From: Ceratotherium simum simum
Taxonomy: Eukaryota > Chordata > Mammalia > Perissodactyla > Rhinocerotidae
NCBI RefSeq assembly: GCF_000283155.1
Contig: NW_004454173.1
Span: 4,216,913-4,280,912, forward strand
Direction of reading: 5' to 3'
DNA: 64,000 bases
Shown: piece after piece, positions 48,193 through 60,018 of the stretch
How positions within the stretch are numbered: position 1 is the stretch's first letter
Layout of the letters: every line of letters begins with the position of its first letter
Translations under genes and position numbers: made by a program
The notes under the pieces: model-generated
What the model saw: the letters and a program-made list of their open reading frames with translations, nothing else
Database searches by the model: none
Told to the model about the DNA's origin: nothing

Positions 48193-48200
48193 CTTATAAT

Positions 48201-48403
48201 CTCTCTCTCTCTTTTTTCTTTTTTTTTTTTTTGGTGAGGAAGATTGCCCTAAGCTAACACCTGTTGCCAATCTTCCTTTATTTTGTATGTGGGACGATGC
48301 CACAGCATGGCTGGATGAGCATTGCATAGGTCACACCCGGGACCCAAGCCCGAGAACCCCCAGGCGCTGACGCAGAGTGCACAAACTTAACCGCTATGCC
48401 ACC
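48201..48403 (-). mobile_element. ERE SINE, old copy
   Basis: Reverse ERE lacking a clean head. CTTATAAT is duplicated at 48,193-48,200 and 48,404-48,411. Diverged B-box. Confidence 0.8.
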
Positions 48404-48443
48404 CTTATAATTTCTTATAAATATAGACTTCAAAGTTTCCTTA

Positions 48444-48687
48444 AGAGCCAGCCCTGATGGCCTAGTGGTTAAAGTTCGGTGCCCTCACCACTTTGGCAGC
48501 CCAGGTCACAGAACGACACCACCTGTCTGTCAGTTGCCATGCTGTGGTGGCAGCTCACATAGAAGAAGGACTTACAACTAGGATATACAACCATGCACTA
48601 GGGCTTTGGAGAGGGAAAAAAAAAGAGGAAGATTGGCAACAGACGTGAGCTCAGGGCAAATCTTTCCCTACAAAAAAAAAAAAAAGC
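48444..48687 (+). mobile_element. ERE SINE, old copy, inverted relative to its neighbour
   Basis: Starts AGAGCCAGCCCTGATGGCCT and ends in an A tail. AAGTTTCCTTAA and CAAGTTCCTTAA flank it. Only 40 bp from the opposite-facing ERE. Confidence 0.85.
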
Positions 48688-49335
48688 AAGTTCCTTAAAT
48701 GGTAGGCTTGATTCTTAAGGCTAATATCTGCTCTGCTTTACCAAGATAGTTATTTAAATTCCGTTTTTTTTCAGGCACACCTCTACTACATAAACAAGTT
48801 TCCCTATATGCTTTATTTTACTTGATTGTTTCTTTAAGATTATAGATATTTGCACTAGGGCCCCCTGAGAAAGAAAGTGCAGTAGCTTAAAGAAATAAGT
48901 AGTGCAGCTAAGAACTTATGTGCCAGTATGTTCACCTTTTGGTAAGCCTTCCTTTTCCTATCTTGAACTGTGAAACTTTCCAAAGTCTTCCATGATCACT
49001 TTTGAAATTAAGTTAGTCTACTGAAAATGTCACTGCAAGTCAGAAACTCTTCTGTGTTGTTTCTCCCCACTGTTTATCCCTTTGGCCAATAGCTGTGCAG
49101 ACGATTTTGTTTCCCAGCACGGGCAGAAGCTTGATGTGTGGTTGTTATTACTTAACGTTGTTTGAAATCTTGTTCCTGGAGGGTGAACATTCAAGATTAG
49201 TGAGCTGGAAGTGTAGGGGAGCATGTGTCATTTGCTGGTGGGAAAGCCAAGGAATGAAGCAATTCAGTATCTGAGTTGGGACCAGAATGCATCTTCTTTT
49301 TAGTCAGAGAGGAACTTGCTGGCATGGTGGTTGGG

Positions 49336-50025
49336 AATGAGTTCGTTTTCTATTGCTGTGAAACAAATTAGCACAAACTTAGTGGTTTAAAGCAACACCA
49401 ATTTTTTTATCTCGTAGTTTCTGTAGGTCAGGCCCACTGGGCTGAAATTAAAGTGTCAGCTGAGGCCTGAGGTCCTCTTATGGACAGAATCCATTTCCTT
49501 GTGGTTGTAGGACTGAGGTCTTTGTCGTTGGGTTTTCCTGCTAGCTGTTGGCTAGGAACGCTGTTCTTTGCCATGTGGCCCCCACAGGCAGTTCACAGTT
49601 GGATGTTTTTCTTTCTTCCAGGCCAGCTGGTGTGTGTCTCACTGCCTTCCCCTTCTGTGACCAGACAGGGAAAACTCTCTGCTTTTAAAGGGCACATGTG
49701 ATTAGATCAGGCCCACTTGGATAATCTCCCTCTCTGAAGGTCAGCTGATGTGAAACTTAACTACATCTGCAAAATCCCTTCAAAATAATAACTATGTATG
49801 GTAATGGATGTTAACTAGATTTATTGTGGTGATCATTTTGCAACATACACAAATATTGAATCATTATGTTGTATGCCTGAAACTAATGTAATGCTATATG
49901 TCAATTATATCTCAATCAAAAAAATAATACTTATATTAGTATTTGATTAACTGGGAGAAGGGGTATGTATACCATGGGCTGGGGAAGTTGGGAGCCATCT
50001 TAGACTTCTGCCCACTGCAGGGGAA
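49336..50025 (-). mobile_element. MaLR-type LTR with a nested L1 3' end
   Basis: Antisense LTR: GAAACAAATTAGCACAAACT at the start, ATCAGGCCCACTTGGATAAT in the middle, and the remainder from about 49,926 (ATTAGTATTTGATTAACTGG) to GACTTCTGCCCACTGC. A 140-bp L1 3' terminus (GGTAATGGATGTTAACTAGA … ATATCTCAATCAAAAAAA) lies between at 49,786-49,925. Confidence 0.7.
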
Positions 50026-50159
50026 CTGTCAGGGCATCAATTTCTCCTTTGAAATCACTGTGGCACGTAAAACTTTCTCATGAGAAAATCATTCCTTTGG
50101 GCTAAAGCTTTGTATTTCTAAGTGTCTTATAAAATAAAACCAACTACTACATCTACTTC

Positions 50160-50370
50160 TGTGATATCATTTTTGAGCACCTGCCATTTGTCAGGCACTA
50201 TTTATTACCTTATTTAATCTTCTCAGTAACCGTATAAGAAAAGTGTTATTATCCTCACTTCATAAATGGGGAAACCGAGAGCCAGAAAGATAAAGATAAA
50301 CACAACTGCTTATGGATGGGGTTGGTGTTCAAATTCAAGGCTGTCTGACACCAAAGTGATGTTTTTTTCT
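50160..50370 (-). repeat. MIR SINE
   Basis: Antisense MIR: GAGCACCTGCCATTTGTCAG, TTATTATCCTCACTTCATAA and ATGGGGAAACCGAGA. Confidence 0.75.
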
Positions 50371-50394
50371 CACCATGCTACTCTATCTCTCTGT

Positions 50395-50830
50395 ATCAGT
50401 CAGATACAGATACATTTCTGATGGAAATCGAATAGCACACTCAAAGAGCTATAATCAAAAAGAGTTTAATTGAGGGATTCTTTACAGAGGTGTGGGTAAG
50501 GTTAAAGGAATCAACAAAAGGAGGGAGCATCTGGGAAGGAGGAGTAGCAGGAAACCATGGCCACCTTAGGCCTGAAGGGACAAGGAGAGGGAATGGAGAT
50601 AACAGAACCTAGAGAAAGCTCTAGCCAGGGAGGAAGCCAGGCATTGATGAAACCCGGCCCTTCATGGAAAGGGGTTGAAATAATAACCTACCTCTCTTTT
50701 CCACCTCCAATCTCCTGCTGTTAATTTCCATTGGCCAAACCCAACTGGAAGCCAGAGGGCAAGAGAGCCAAGGTGATACAATCCACTGGGTCAGCATCCC
50801 CTGGCACTGGGCAGGGCAGTGTGGGATGGA
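50395..50830 (-). repeat. LTR-like ancient repeat, unnamed
   Basis: Contains ATTGGCCAAACCCAACTGGA and AGCCAGAGGGCAAGAGAGCC, phrases I associate with an old mammalian LTR-type repeat. Name and edges uncertain. Confidence 0.4.
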
Positions 50831-51020
50831 GGATGGGTCTAGAGAGGGAAAGGGAGAACAACCAGAATAATTTCCAAAAACAGAAGTACCCCTGAATGAG
50901 CATCATATAGTAAACTTCTTGAGGCCAAAGTCTCTGTCTTACCTTTTTCATCTTAATATGATTTACAGAGACACATACTTGATTAATGCCTGATTTATCA
51001 GTAGATAACATCTTGACAAA

Positions 51021-51426
51021 TGTATTAGTTTGCTAGGGCTGCCATAACAAAATACTACAGACTGGATGGCGTAAACAACAGAAATTTATTTTCTCGTAGT
51101 TCCGGAGGCTAGAAGTCCAAGATCAAGGTGTTGGCAGGTTTGGTTTTTTCTGAGGCCAATCTGCTTGGCTTGCAGACGGTCACCTTCTCACTGTGGTCTC
51201 ACATGGTCTTTTCTCTGTGCATGTGCATCCCTGGTGTCTCTTTGTGCAAATTTCTTCTTATAATAAGGACACCAGTCAAATTGGATTAGGGCCTACCCTA
51301 AGGGCTTCAATTTAACTTAATCACCTCTTTAAAGGCTCTATTTCCAATATAATCACATTCTGAAGTACTAAGGGATAGGCCTTCAACATAGGAATTTGGG
51401 GGAGACAAAATTCAGCCCATAACAAC
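51021..51426 (-). mobile_element. MaLR LTR (MST/MLT1 type)
   Basis: Antisense, from TGTATTAGTTTGCTAGGGCT to TTCAGCCCATAACAACA. Well preserved. Confidence 0.88.
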
Positions 51427-51837
51427 AGTGTTGGGCTTATGAGACTAATTTCTAACTAGCTAAAAGGGAATGGGAAAGGTAAGCAGGAATTGGAGGAGAG
51501 GAAGGGGAAGGAAATGTACACAGTTTTTTGCCCAAGAGGACACTTCTGAAGTATACGTTGCTCTAGCAGACTCTCCCTGCCATGGGCAGTCTTCAGGAAC
51601 CGAGTGGGCTAGGGGTGAGGGGGCACCATGGAGAAGGACCCTAACAGGGAGAGGATGCTTATTTTATAATTTTGCCCAGTGATGCACTACCTGGACCCCA
51701 CAGTGTCACAGAACAAGAATTTAAACTAGCCTCCCCTAAACAAGAAAGCCTTTAGACATGGCATGAGCCCAGAAATCATTAAAATCAGATGATGTCAAAC
51801 CCACTTGTGATAAAGCAAAACAGAATCAAGTACCCTA

Positions 51838-52012
51838 GCGGTGGTTCCCAACCCTGGCTATGCATCAGGCTCTGCTATGGAGCTTTAAAAAATAAACATA
51901 TAGAGATTTGGGCTCTGTCCCTGGAGAATCTGAAAGAGTAGGGCTGGAGTCATCTTGAATATTTATAAAGTTCCATAAACGATTCTAGCATCTAGCCAGA
52001 GTTGAGAAACAC
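51838..52012. mobile_element. hAT-type MER element
   Basis: Near-inverted ends GGTGGTTCCCAACCCTGGCT and CTAGCCAGAGTTGAGAAACA. About 170 bp, a non-autonomous DNA transposon. Confidence 0.65.
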
Positions 52013-53150
52013 TGGCAAGTCTTTATACAAGGAGCTGTCTGTATGTGCAATTTAACACAGATGAATTCAACTCAAAGAACTCAGAGAGAAATAACTATTT
52101 TAAAAGCACTGGTATTTTCCCTTACATTGCTACTCCACGTGCATAAGCCTTGGAGGGTGTGTGATCAGGAGACTGAAGCCAGGGATCCACTTTCCTATGA
52201 CTGCCATCTGCTTCTCAGAGCATGTGCATGTTGCCACTCCAAGTGTACTTTAAACTGGTGTTTAAAGTACATATTTTTGTTCATCATGGCTCCTAAATCA
52301 AACCAGTAACTTCTTCTGGTGCTCAACCAAAGAAATAGCAATTCCTATTCCAATCCTAAGGAAGAGACTGACTGGGTTGGGTTTATTCAGAGATTGGTAT
52401 GTCAGAATCCAACATGTCCTCTCTCAAGAGATTTTTTAATGGATTTTTGACTGTGTGAGATTTTCTGCTCAAATGCTGACTTTAGAGTCTAATCCCTATG
52501 TAAGATATGATTCTATTGTATTATTTTCACACACCCTGCAAAAAACAGCATCCCTAAATTGATTTAAATAGAGTATTCTAAACCATTTTATTCCTTCAAC
52601 ATTACATCACTATTTAATAAGTGCCTACATGCATCAGGACTACATGAACAAGATACAAATACCCTGCCCTCATAGAGGTTAGTCTAGCTGTGGAGAGAGA
52701 GATGATAAGCAAATAGTAAGTAGAACACATTGTCTATGAGGTGGTGATAAGTACCGTGGTTGAGGGAGGGAGACAAACCACGAAAAGTAGACTGAAGAGT
52801 GGTCGAGAGGTAGAAGGAAAATGAGACGAGTGATCTCCTGGTAGCCAAGTGTGAAAAGCATTTCAAGGAGGAAAGAAAGATCAACTGGATCAGATGTTCT
52901 TGCTAGTCAAATAATGTGAGGACGGGAGTTACCACTGGATGTGGTGATGTGAAGGTCATGATGGCCTTGACAAAGGCAGTTCTGAAGGACCAGCAGGGAT
53001 GAGAGTCTGACTGAAGTTGTTTCAAGGAAAATAAGGGGAATGGGAGACACTAGGTATAGACAACCCTTTAGGGGAGAATTATGTTCTTTAATGTCCTGTT
53101 TTAATTCAAGGTTGGGGCAAACACCATACATGAAATGATGTGTGAAGGCA
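52012..53150. other. Unique and ancient-repeat sequence
   Basis: 52,590-53,000 resembles an old LINE-type repeat (TGCCCTCATAGAGGTTAGTC). No gene is seen. Confidence 0.4.
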
Positions 53151-55635
53151 AGAGGGCAGGTCAGTCTGCCACTTCCAGAGGGCAGGGGCCAATCCAGGCC
53201 CAGCAGTCTGACTTTGTGTCCCCTCCCCCTTCTCCCTTTCTGGTATCTTCCCTAGAGACGCTCCCTCTCAGGATCTAATGATCTACACTTTCAAATCCTG
53301 TTTGCTAGGAGTCACTAGCAGAAGTGCAAATCAATCCAGTGCCTCTCTTGGGGGTACTTGCCTCGCGTTTGCCGGCAGGAAGATCAGGCTTTCCCAGGTC
53401 AAGGAACTCTCTGAGTGACTCCTCAAATCCAATGGTTTCAGTAGCTGCCCACCTGGCTTATAGACAAGACTCAGCCTGCTAAAGCGAGTCTGAAGTGTTT
53501 CTAAAGAAGGAAAACCAAAATGAACCCATATAGAGAGGAACAACCTAAAAAGTGTCTTGCCTGAGCAATGGGGGAGGAGGAAACAGGCCCCATCTCTACT
53601 CTCAGAGGCCATATGCTTTCGGGCTGCAAAGAATGCCCCAATTTATACAATTCACTGCTATAGCATTAAGCCTGAATGGCATTTGGAGGCAGATAAAATC
53701 TCTCTCTGTCACACAGTGGAGGACTATGTGGTCAGATCTTGTTTAGAATTACATTTAAAACCTGGAAATCAAATGATATGTCCAGATAACTTCTGTGGTA
53801 AACCCCAAACCAGTTATGCTTCAGGTTAAGCCTCTGCATTTCTAAACAGCATGCCTTTATTCTCTCCAGGCCAATATGTGGACCTTCCTGCCAGCAATAT
53901 CAAATGGCGAGAGACTGAATGCACTCTCTGTGTGAGCACGAAAGGATAAACGGCGAAGGAGGCAGTGCCTCTCCGCTGAGAAAATCTTCATCTTTGATAC
54001 ATCTCCTCGACACACATCAAATTGGCTCGTTTCCTCTCGGTTTCTTGAGTTATTTTCCAATCTCTAAAATTTTAAAAACGAAGAAAAAACCCTAAACAAA
54101 CCTAAAAGCATTCCATCACTCCATAAAAATAGAATTCTTAGTTTTCTGAATTTCTTTTCTTTATCCCTCTCACTTGAACAGATCTCTCCTGGTCATAGAA
54201 TGGCGTCCTTTTGCAGTATCCTGTTTCTCAGGATCTCAGAGTTTGAATGCACTAGGACAACCAACGGACACTCTTGGTAGGTCTTTGGGGCCAGAAAATA
54301 ATCCAATCCTGGCAACAGAGATAGAAAAGGGATAAAATTTGTTTATGTTATTTGACCCTCATTTTATCACCAAGGCCTACTAGGGAATGCAATGTCTTGA
54401 GCAAGCTTGGAGGATACGCCCATGAGGTTGACGGGGCCTGTGCTAGTGTACTTCCCTTGTGAATGAAGCCCATTTCCTCAGGAGACAGTTCAGTCCTTCC
54501 CTTCTGCCTCCCGTAGAGGAATCTATTCTGTTAGGCACATGTGTTCCTGGTCACACCAGGCACGTGGAGAAGCCTTTAAGCATCTCCATTGGTTTCCCCT
54601 GGGCTGTGGGGTCAGCTTCCATTTGAGCTCAGAGCTCATGAAGGAGTTGCTAAGATTTTCTGCTGCACATGCTCCCCTAAAGCAATATCTGATGCAGAGA
54701 GGGAGAAACATCAGCTCGGACACTGAGCACATCTCTGTCCACTGGGGCAGGGACATACCATCTGCAGAAGTCCACTAGGCATCATTTTATTACTTTAGAA
54801 GTAAGAGAAGGATTTTTTTCCTTTGGGTAAAACATGTTGCAGTAGATTCTCTTGCTAAAAGAGTCATTTAAATATTACTGGTCACGTCACATTGTAGTTG
54901 TTTGGAAATAATTATATCCATATCACAGACAGTAAATAATAGATGTACATTCACTAACATTTTATTCATGTTCTGTTTTAATATGGCAAACTTAGAAGTA
55001 ATTTAATCTCCCAGTAAATTGAAGTGGTGGGGGGTTCTTCACACAGAAAACTGCAAGTTATTAATTCCGGGCAGTCTTCATCTTGTACAATTAGTCACTG
55101 TTTGCAGCTGGAAATGTTTTATTAATTTTCCACAGCAGTTGATTTTCCACAGTTTTCTCCGTTTAAATTAAGCAGTAAGAGCTGCTGTTTCTTCTTAAAT
55201 AAATTTTCTTTCCACAAAAATACATGCCTCTGGCTATGTCAATTTTCTCATTTGATTAAAGTGCCAGCAGGCAATTAATAACTTAATGCATTTAAAGTAC
55301 TTTTGGAAAAAGTAATTTGAATAGCCAAACTTGTGTATTTGAATTGATTGTTGCAGAAGATTTAATAGGCATTTGAAAATCCTAGAACCTTGGAAAGGAC
55401 AAATGTGGCCCAGCAACCATGTCTATGGGACTGTGGGGTGGTCTCCATAAAAGACCCAGAGCTGGCACTCACACTTGGGCAGAGGGACGGGTGACCACCA
55501 CTTTCCAGGAGGCTGAAGGAGAAAGGCAACCTCAAAATGGTCTTCATGGGGGTGTACAGAAGACTTTAGGCTATGGCCTCCTAGAAGCCTGGAAGACATC
55601 TAGGCTAGGATGGTGTGGTCTGAGTGGGAAAGCCG
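53150..55635. other. Unique sequence, possible conserved non-coding DNA
   Basis: No exons. 54,830-55,380 is repeat-free and AT-rich with TTAATTTTCCACAG-like and TTAATTAAT-like motifs. It is the best conserved-looking non-coding block by eye. Confidence 0.3.
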
Positions 55636-55984
55636 TGTAAAAAGCAACGAGACGACATGGATGAACCTTTGAGGAAATTATGCTGAATGAAAGAAGCCAA
55701 ACATAAAAGGAGAAATATTGTATAGTTCCACTTATACGAGGAACCTAGAGTAGTCGAAAGCATAGAGACAGAAAGTAGAATAGTGGTTGGCAGGGAATGG
55801 GGAGTTAGCCTTTAATGTGTACAAGAGTTTCTGTTAGGGGTGATGAAAATGTTCTGAAGATAGATAGTGGTGGTGATTGCATGACATGAGACTGTACTTA
55901 ATGCCACTGAATTATACACTCAAAAAGGGTTAAAAGGGTAAATTTTATGTTATATATATTTTACCACAATTAAAAACAAAAAAG
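55635..55984 (+). mobile_element. L1 LINE 3' end
   Basis: GAAATTATGCTGAATGAAAG, ATATTGTATAGTTCCACTTA and TTTTACCACAATTAAAAACA are typical of older L1 3' termini. The A-rich end abuts the RPL23 retrocopy. Confidence 0.75.
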
Positions 55985-56735
55985 CAATGTGGCCTTTTCC
56001 TTTGTTCAAAATGTGGAAGGGGCCGGCCTGGTGGCGCAAGCGGTTGGGTGCGCGCGCTCCGCTGCGGCGGCCCGGGGTTCGCTGGTTCGGATCCCGGGCA
56101 CGCACCGACGCACTGCTTGGCAAGCCATGCTGTGGCGGCGTCCCATATAAAGTGGAGGAAGATGGGCACGGATGTTAGCCCAGGGCCGTCTTCCTCAGCA
56201 AAAAAAGAGGAGGATTGGCGGATGTTAGCTCAGGGCTGATCTCCTCACAAAAAAAAAAGAAAAAATGTGGAAGCAAGGATGTGGTGGGTCCTCTGGTACA
56301 AAATTCCATATTTCCCTGGGTCTTCTGGCAGGAGCCATGACCAACTGTGCTGACAACACAGGAGCCAAATTCTGTATATCGTTTCTCTGAAGTGGATCAA
56401 GGGATAGCCGAACAGACTTCCCACTGCTGGTGTGGGTGACACGGGGACGGCCACAGGCAAGAAAGACAAACCAGAGCTCAAAGAGAAGGTTCATCCAGCA
56501 GTGATAACTCAACAACCGAAGTCATTTTGGAGAAAGATGGTGTGTTCCTTTACTTTGACCATCACTCAAGGCCCATAGTAAACAATAGTAAACAATAAAG
56601 GCGAGATGAAGGGTTCTACTGTCATAGGGCCAGCTGCAAAATTGTGTGCAGATTTGTGACCTAGAATTATGTCCAATGCTGGCAACATTGCACAATTCTC
56701 CAACATATTTGTAAAAAAAAAAAAAATCATTAAAA
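55985..56735 (+). pseudogene. RPL23: RPL23 processed pseudogene, split by an ERE
   Basis: Ribosomal protein uL14 (RPL23) is a 140-residue large-subunit protein. This intronless copy runs from 5'UTR-like sequence (GGCCTTTTCCTTTGTTCAAA) across the start codon at 56,265. The coding region then continues (GGTGGGTCCTCTGGTACAAA, AACTGTGCTGACAACACAGG, AAAGATGGTGTGTTCCTTTA) to the 3'UTR and an A tract at about 56,712-56,725. Frameshifts, a stop and a deletion break the frame. An ERE at 56,020-56,261 duplicated the target AAAATGTGGAAG at the initiation codon. Lack of introns and the A tail show LINE-mediated retroposition. Not functional. Confidence 0.88.
56020..56261 (+). mobile_element. ERE SINE inserted at the RPL23 pseudogene start codon
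   Basis: Plus-strand ERE with intact CCGGCCTGGTGGCGCAAGCG head and two GATGTTAGC blocks. The duplication AAAATGTGGAAG at 56,008-56,019 and 56,262-56,273 contains the ATG. Confidence 0.93.
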
Positions 56736-59150
56736 AATATTTGCCCCACCCCCCGAAAAAGTAATGAGGACTTTCAGAGCTAATTGGTTTCCTTTTTTAA
56801 AGAAAACATGCACAAATAAAGGAAACACGCCTAGCGCCATCTGTAGTGAGAGTTACGGGCTGCTATTTGACAGCGAGTCTCTAACTGACCTCCCTTTACC
56901 CTGCTCAGAGGATTGGCGGACACTGCCGGATGCACGGGTGCAACATGCTGACCGAGGCTCAGCCAGAGCTGGAAGCTCAGCCCCAAGAGCTCTGCTCACG
57001 CGTTCTGCTCCCACCAGTTCTTTGTGTGCCTCTGGAGATTCAGTTAGGACTGTTCCCAAACCTGTTCACACCAGGTTATTTTAATCATGCAACTTAATTA
57101 AATACTATATAAGCTGATGAAATGTGAGCTCACAAAGAAAGACAGTTGTTGTTTCTATGAAAACCAAGTTGAATGCCTTAGTAAAACTTGGTAAAGTGAG
57201 TCCTAAAAAAATATTGCAGATGTACTAGGTGTGGATAACGTACAGTTAAAGCTGGGGGGAAATTGTAAAAATGAAAAAGGATTCTGAACTTAAGTGGCTT
57301 TACAGATGTCTTTATGTTTTGCTTCACTTGAAAGAAACTGAAACTGGGAACCATAGATGAGGCACCCTGGGCATGTTCTAAGCCCAGATGACTAGAAACT
57401 CCAGCAGACTCATACGCAGCAGTAAGGCCTTGGCTCCTGTCCTATTGCATTGGATAAAATAACATTTACCAAACTTTCTAAGCATCTACAGCAGGGAACT
57501 AATAATCATTGTTATGACAAAGCCGATAGATTGGTAGTAGCTGTCTAGCTGCTGTGTTGAGAAGTATTCTGAGTTACATCTGAACTCAGTAAGCAGGACA
57601 AGGTTTTCCATGGGTGTGAAAGGGAAACAGAATGAAAAAAGTGCCACATATTCACCATGACTGATCTGGGAAAGGTAGGTAAGCACAAATTAAAACCAAG
57701 TATTCTAAGTGCTAGTTATTTTCTTTGAACTCTTTGCCAGATCTAAGCCCAAGTTTATTTTTATTCCCATAAAATGGCGTGAGTCTTCTAAATCACCCTT
57801 CCTGTTTCAACCCTAGCACCACCTACTCATGACCAGAATGAGATGCCCTTTGTCTTGTAGAGGAGTCAGCTAGGTCCCACAGATCAGCTGACCTACCCAG
57901 GACTCTCCACTGGAGAATAACGTCCTATTCACTAATTGTCTTTCTAAAGACATGTCAGCAGTGTTGACAATTGTGTTGGATTTCTTTTGAAAAGCCCATT
58001 CTTAGGGGCCAGCCAACTTATTACTCCAATCATCCACCTGCTTGAAGAAAGTGTAAAATATTTCTAAAAAATGTTTTGAAGAATGACATCTTATGTCTGG
58101 GAGATGGTTTGGATTATTTTCCTGACACTGAGCTGGCATATTCCTGACAGCCCTAATGTAGGTATTGAATCGTGTTTATGGTCCCAGGAGAGAAAGAATG
58201 GTGATTTATGTTGTGAGTATCAGTTTCTCACACATCTCAAAGTGTGATGTGCACCAGCTGAGGGCTTCAATTCACTTAGTGCAAGAGGAAATGGCACCTG
58301 GGTTGCATTGATTAAAGAAAAAAAGTATTGAAATAATAGGATTAACATTAGCACCAGCAATTACTGAGAACCAGAAGGTCAGTTTGATGTTTGCCATGTC
58401 TATTATTAAGCATCAGGATATCAAAATGGGTTCCTCTTCTGGAGATCTGCTGATAGGAGGAAGGAGAATTTAAAACTGGTAAATCATTTACCCTTTCAGA
58501 AAACACCTTATATGTAGGCTTTTTTTTCATTTTTATGCCTTATTTCTTTAGCCATCAAATTTTGTTGTTGTTGTTTTATAGATTTTTTTTGCAAAGGGGG
58601 GGCTATTAGATATATCTCAGTGTATCAACAGGTTTCTAAGTTCTAGGTCTCTGATAAAACCTGTCCCAGCTTTCCCCACCTAAAAAGAAAAGATTTGTGT
58701 ACCTAATAGATAACATAACTGTAATGAGCTATAAAAAGCAGATATATCTATTAAGATTAGCTTTGTCTGCATGACCAAAAAAAAAACCCCAAATAAACAA
58801 AAAGCCGAACAGGATTAAGCAAGATAGGAGAGTCTTTCTTTCTCACATAAAAGAAGTCAAGGGAAGGCCATCCAGGGCTGGCATAGCAGCTCCACGTTTA
58901 TCAAGGACTAGGTACTCTCTAATTTGATGCTCTGACATCATTTGTACGCCATCTCTTGTTCCAAAATGGCTGCTCAAGTTCCAGCCATTATGTCCACCTT
59001 CTAAGGAGAAAAAAAAAAATCAAAGAAGAGACCTTCTTACTTTGAAGATACTTACTCAAAATTACACACAACATCTTTTACACATGTCATTGGCCAAACT
59101 GCAATCATTTGGCCACATCCAGCTGCAAGGAAGATTGAGGAGCATATTCT
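56736..59150. other. Unique, gene-poor sequence
   Basis: No gene. A GC-richer patch at 56,880-57,060 has overlapping open frames on both strands without recognisable domains. Confidence 0.4.
56831..56848 (-). promoter_or_regulatory. Possible CTCF-like motif
   Basis: The minus strand reads CACTACAGATGGCGCTAG. The 3' half fits the CTCF core well and the 5' half only partly. Confidence 0.2.
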
Positions 59151-59597
59151 TTTAATTAAATGGCAATGTGTTTAACTAAAAATTAGAATTTTTTGTTACC
59201 AAAGAAGGATGGGGCAACCACCAAAAAAAAGTGAAAATAGAAGTATAATTGATGTGTTAAGAAAGGAGAAAAAAAATGGGACCATACAAAATGCTCTACT
59301 AAAACCATAAAAGATAGAAAAAGAATAGAAGACAAAAATAGGAACAAAGAATAGGGCAACAAAAGAAAATAGTAATGAATATGGTAGATATTAATCTAAC
59401 TATATCAATAATCACTTAGAATGTCAGTGGTCTAAATGTGCTAAATAAAAGACAGAGAGTGTCAGAGTGGATCAAAAAACATGACCCAACCATATGTTGT
59501 CTACAAGAAACCCACTTTAAATATAAAGACACATATAGATTAAAAGTAAATGGATGAAGAAAAATATGCTATGTAACACTAATAAAAAGAAAGCAGG

Positions 59598-59815
59598 ATG
59601 GGCCGGCCCCGTGGCTTGGTGGTTAAGTGAGCGCGCTCCGATGCTGGTGGCCCGGGTTCGGATCCCGAGCGCGCACCGAGGCACCACTTCTCTGTCTATC
59701 CTGAGGCCGAGTCCCACATACAGCAACTAGAAGGATGTGCAGCTATGGCATACAACTATCTACTGGGGCTTTGGGGGGAAAAAATAAACAAAAAAAATCT
59801 TTAAAAAAAAAAAAA
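59598..59815 (+). mobile_element. ERE1 SINE, younger of two at one site
   Basis: Low-divergence ERE1 with a GGGCCGGCCCCGTGGCTTGG head. AAAAAGAAAGCAGG is duplicated at 59,584-59,597 and 59,816-59,829. Confidence 0.93.
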
Positions 59816-59829
59816 AAAAAGAAAGCAGG

Positions 59830-60018
59830 GGGCTGGCCCCATGGCCTAGTGGTTAAGTTTGGCATGTTCCACTTCAGCAGCCGGGGTTCAGTTCCTGGGC
59901 ACAGACATACACCACTTGTCATTGGCCATGCTGTGGTGGCAACCCACATACAAAATAGAGGAAGATTGGCACAAATGTTAGCTCAGGGTGAATCTTCCTC
60001 AGGGGGAAAAAAAAAAAG
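59830..60018 (+). mobile_element. ERE SINE, older of two at one site
   Basis: Diverged ERE (GGGCTGGCCCCATGGCCTAG head). L1 sequence resumes after it as AAAGCATGAGTAG, matching the AAAGCAGG target. Confidence 0.88.

Noticed and set aside
56764..57084. 106-codon frame in a GC-richer patch as a possible exon
   Set aside because: No recognisable domain, an antisense frame of similar length, and no convincing splice sites or conservation evidence available.
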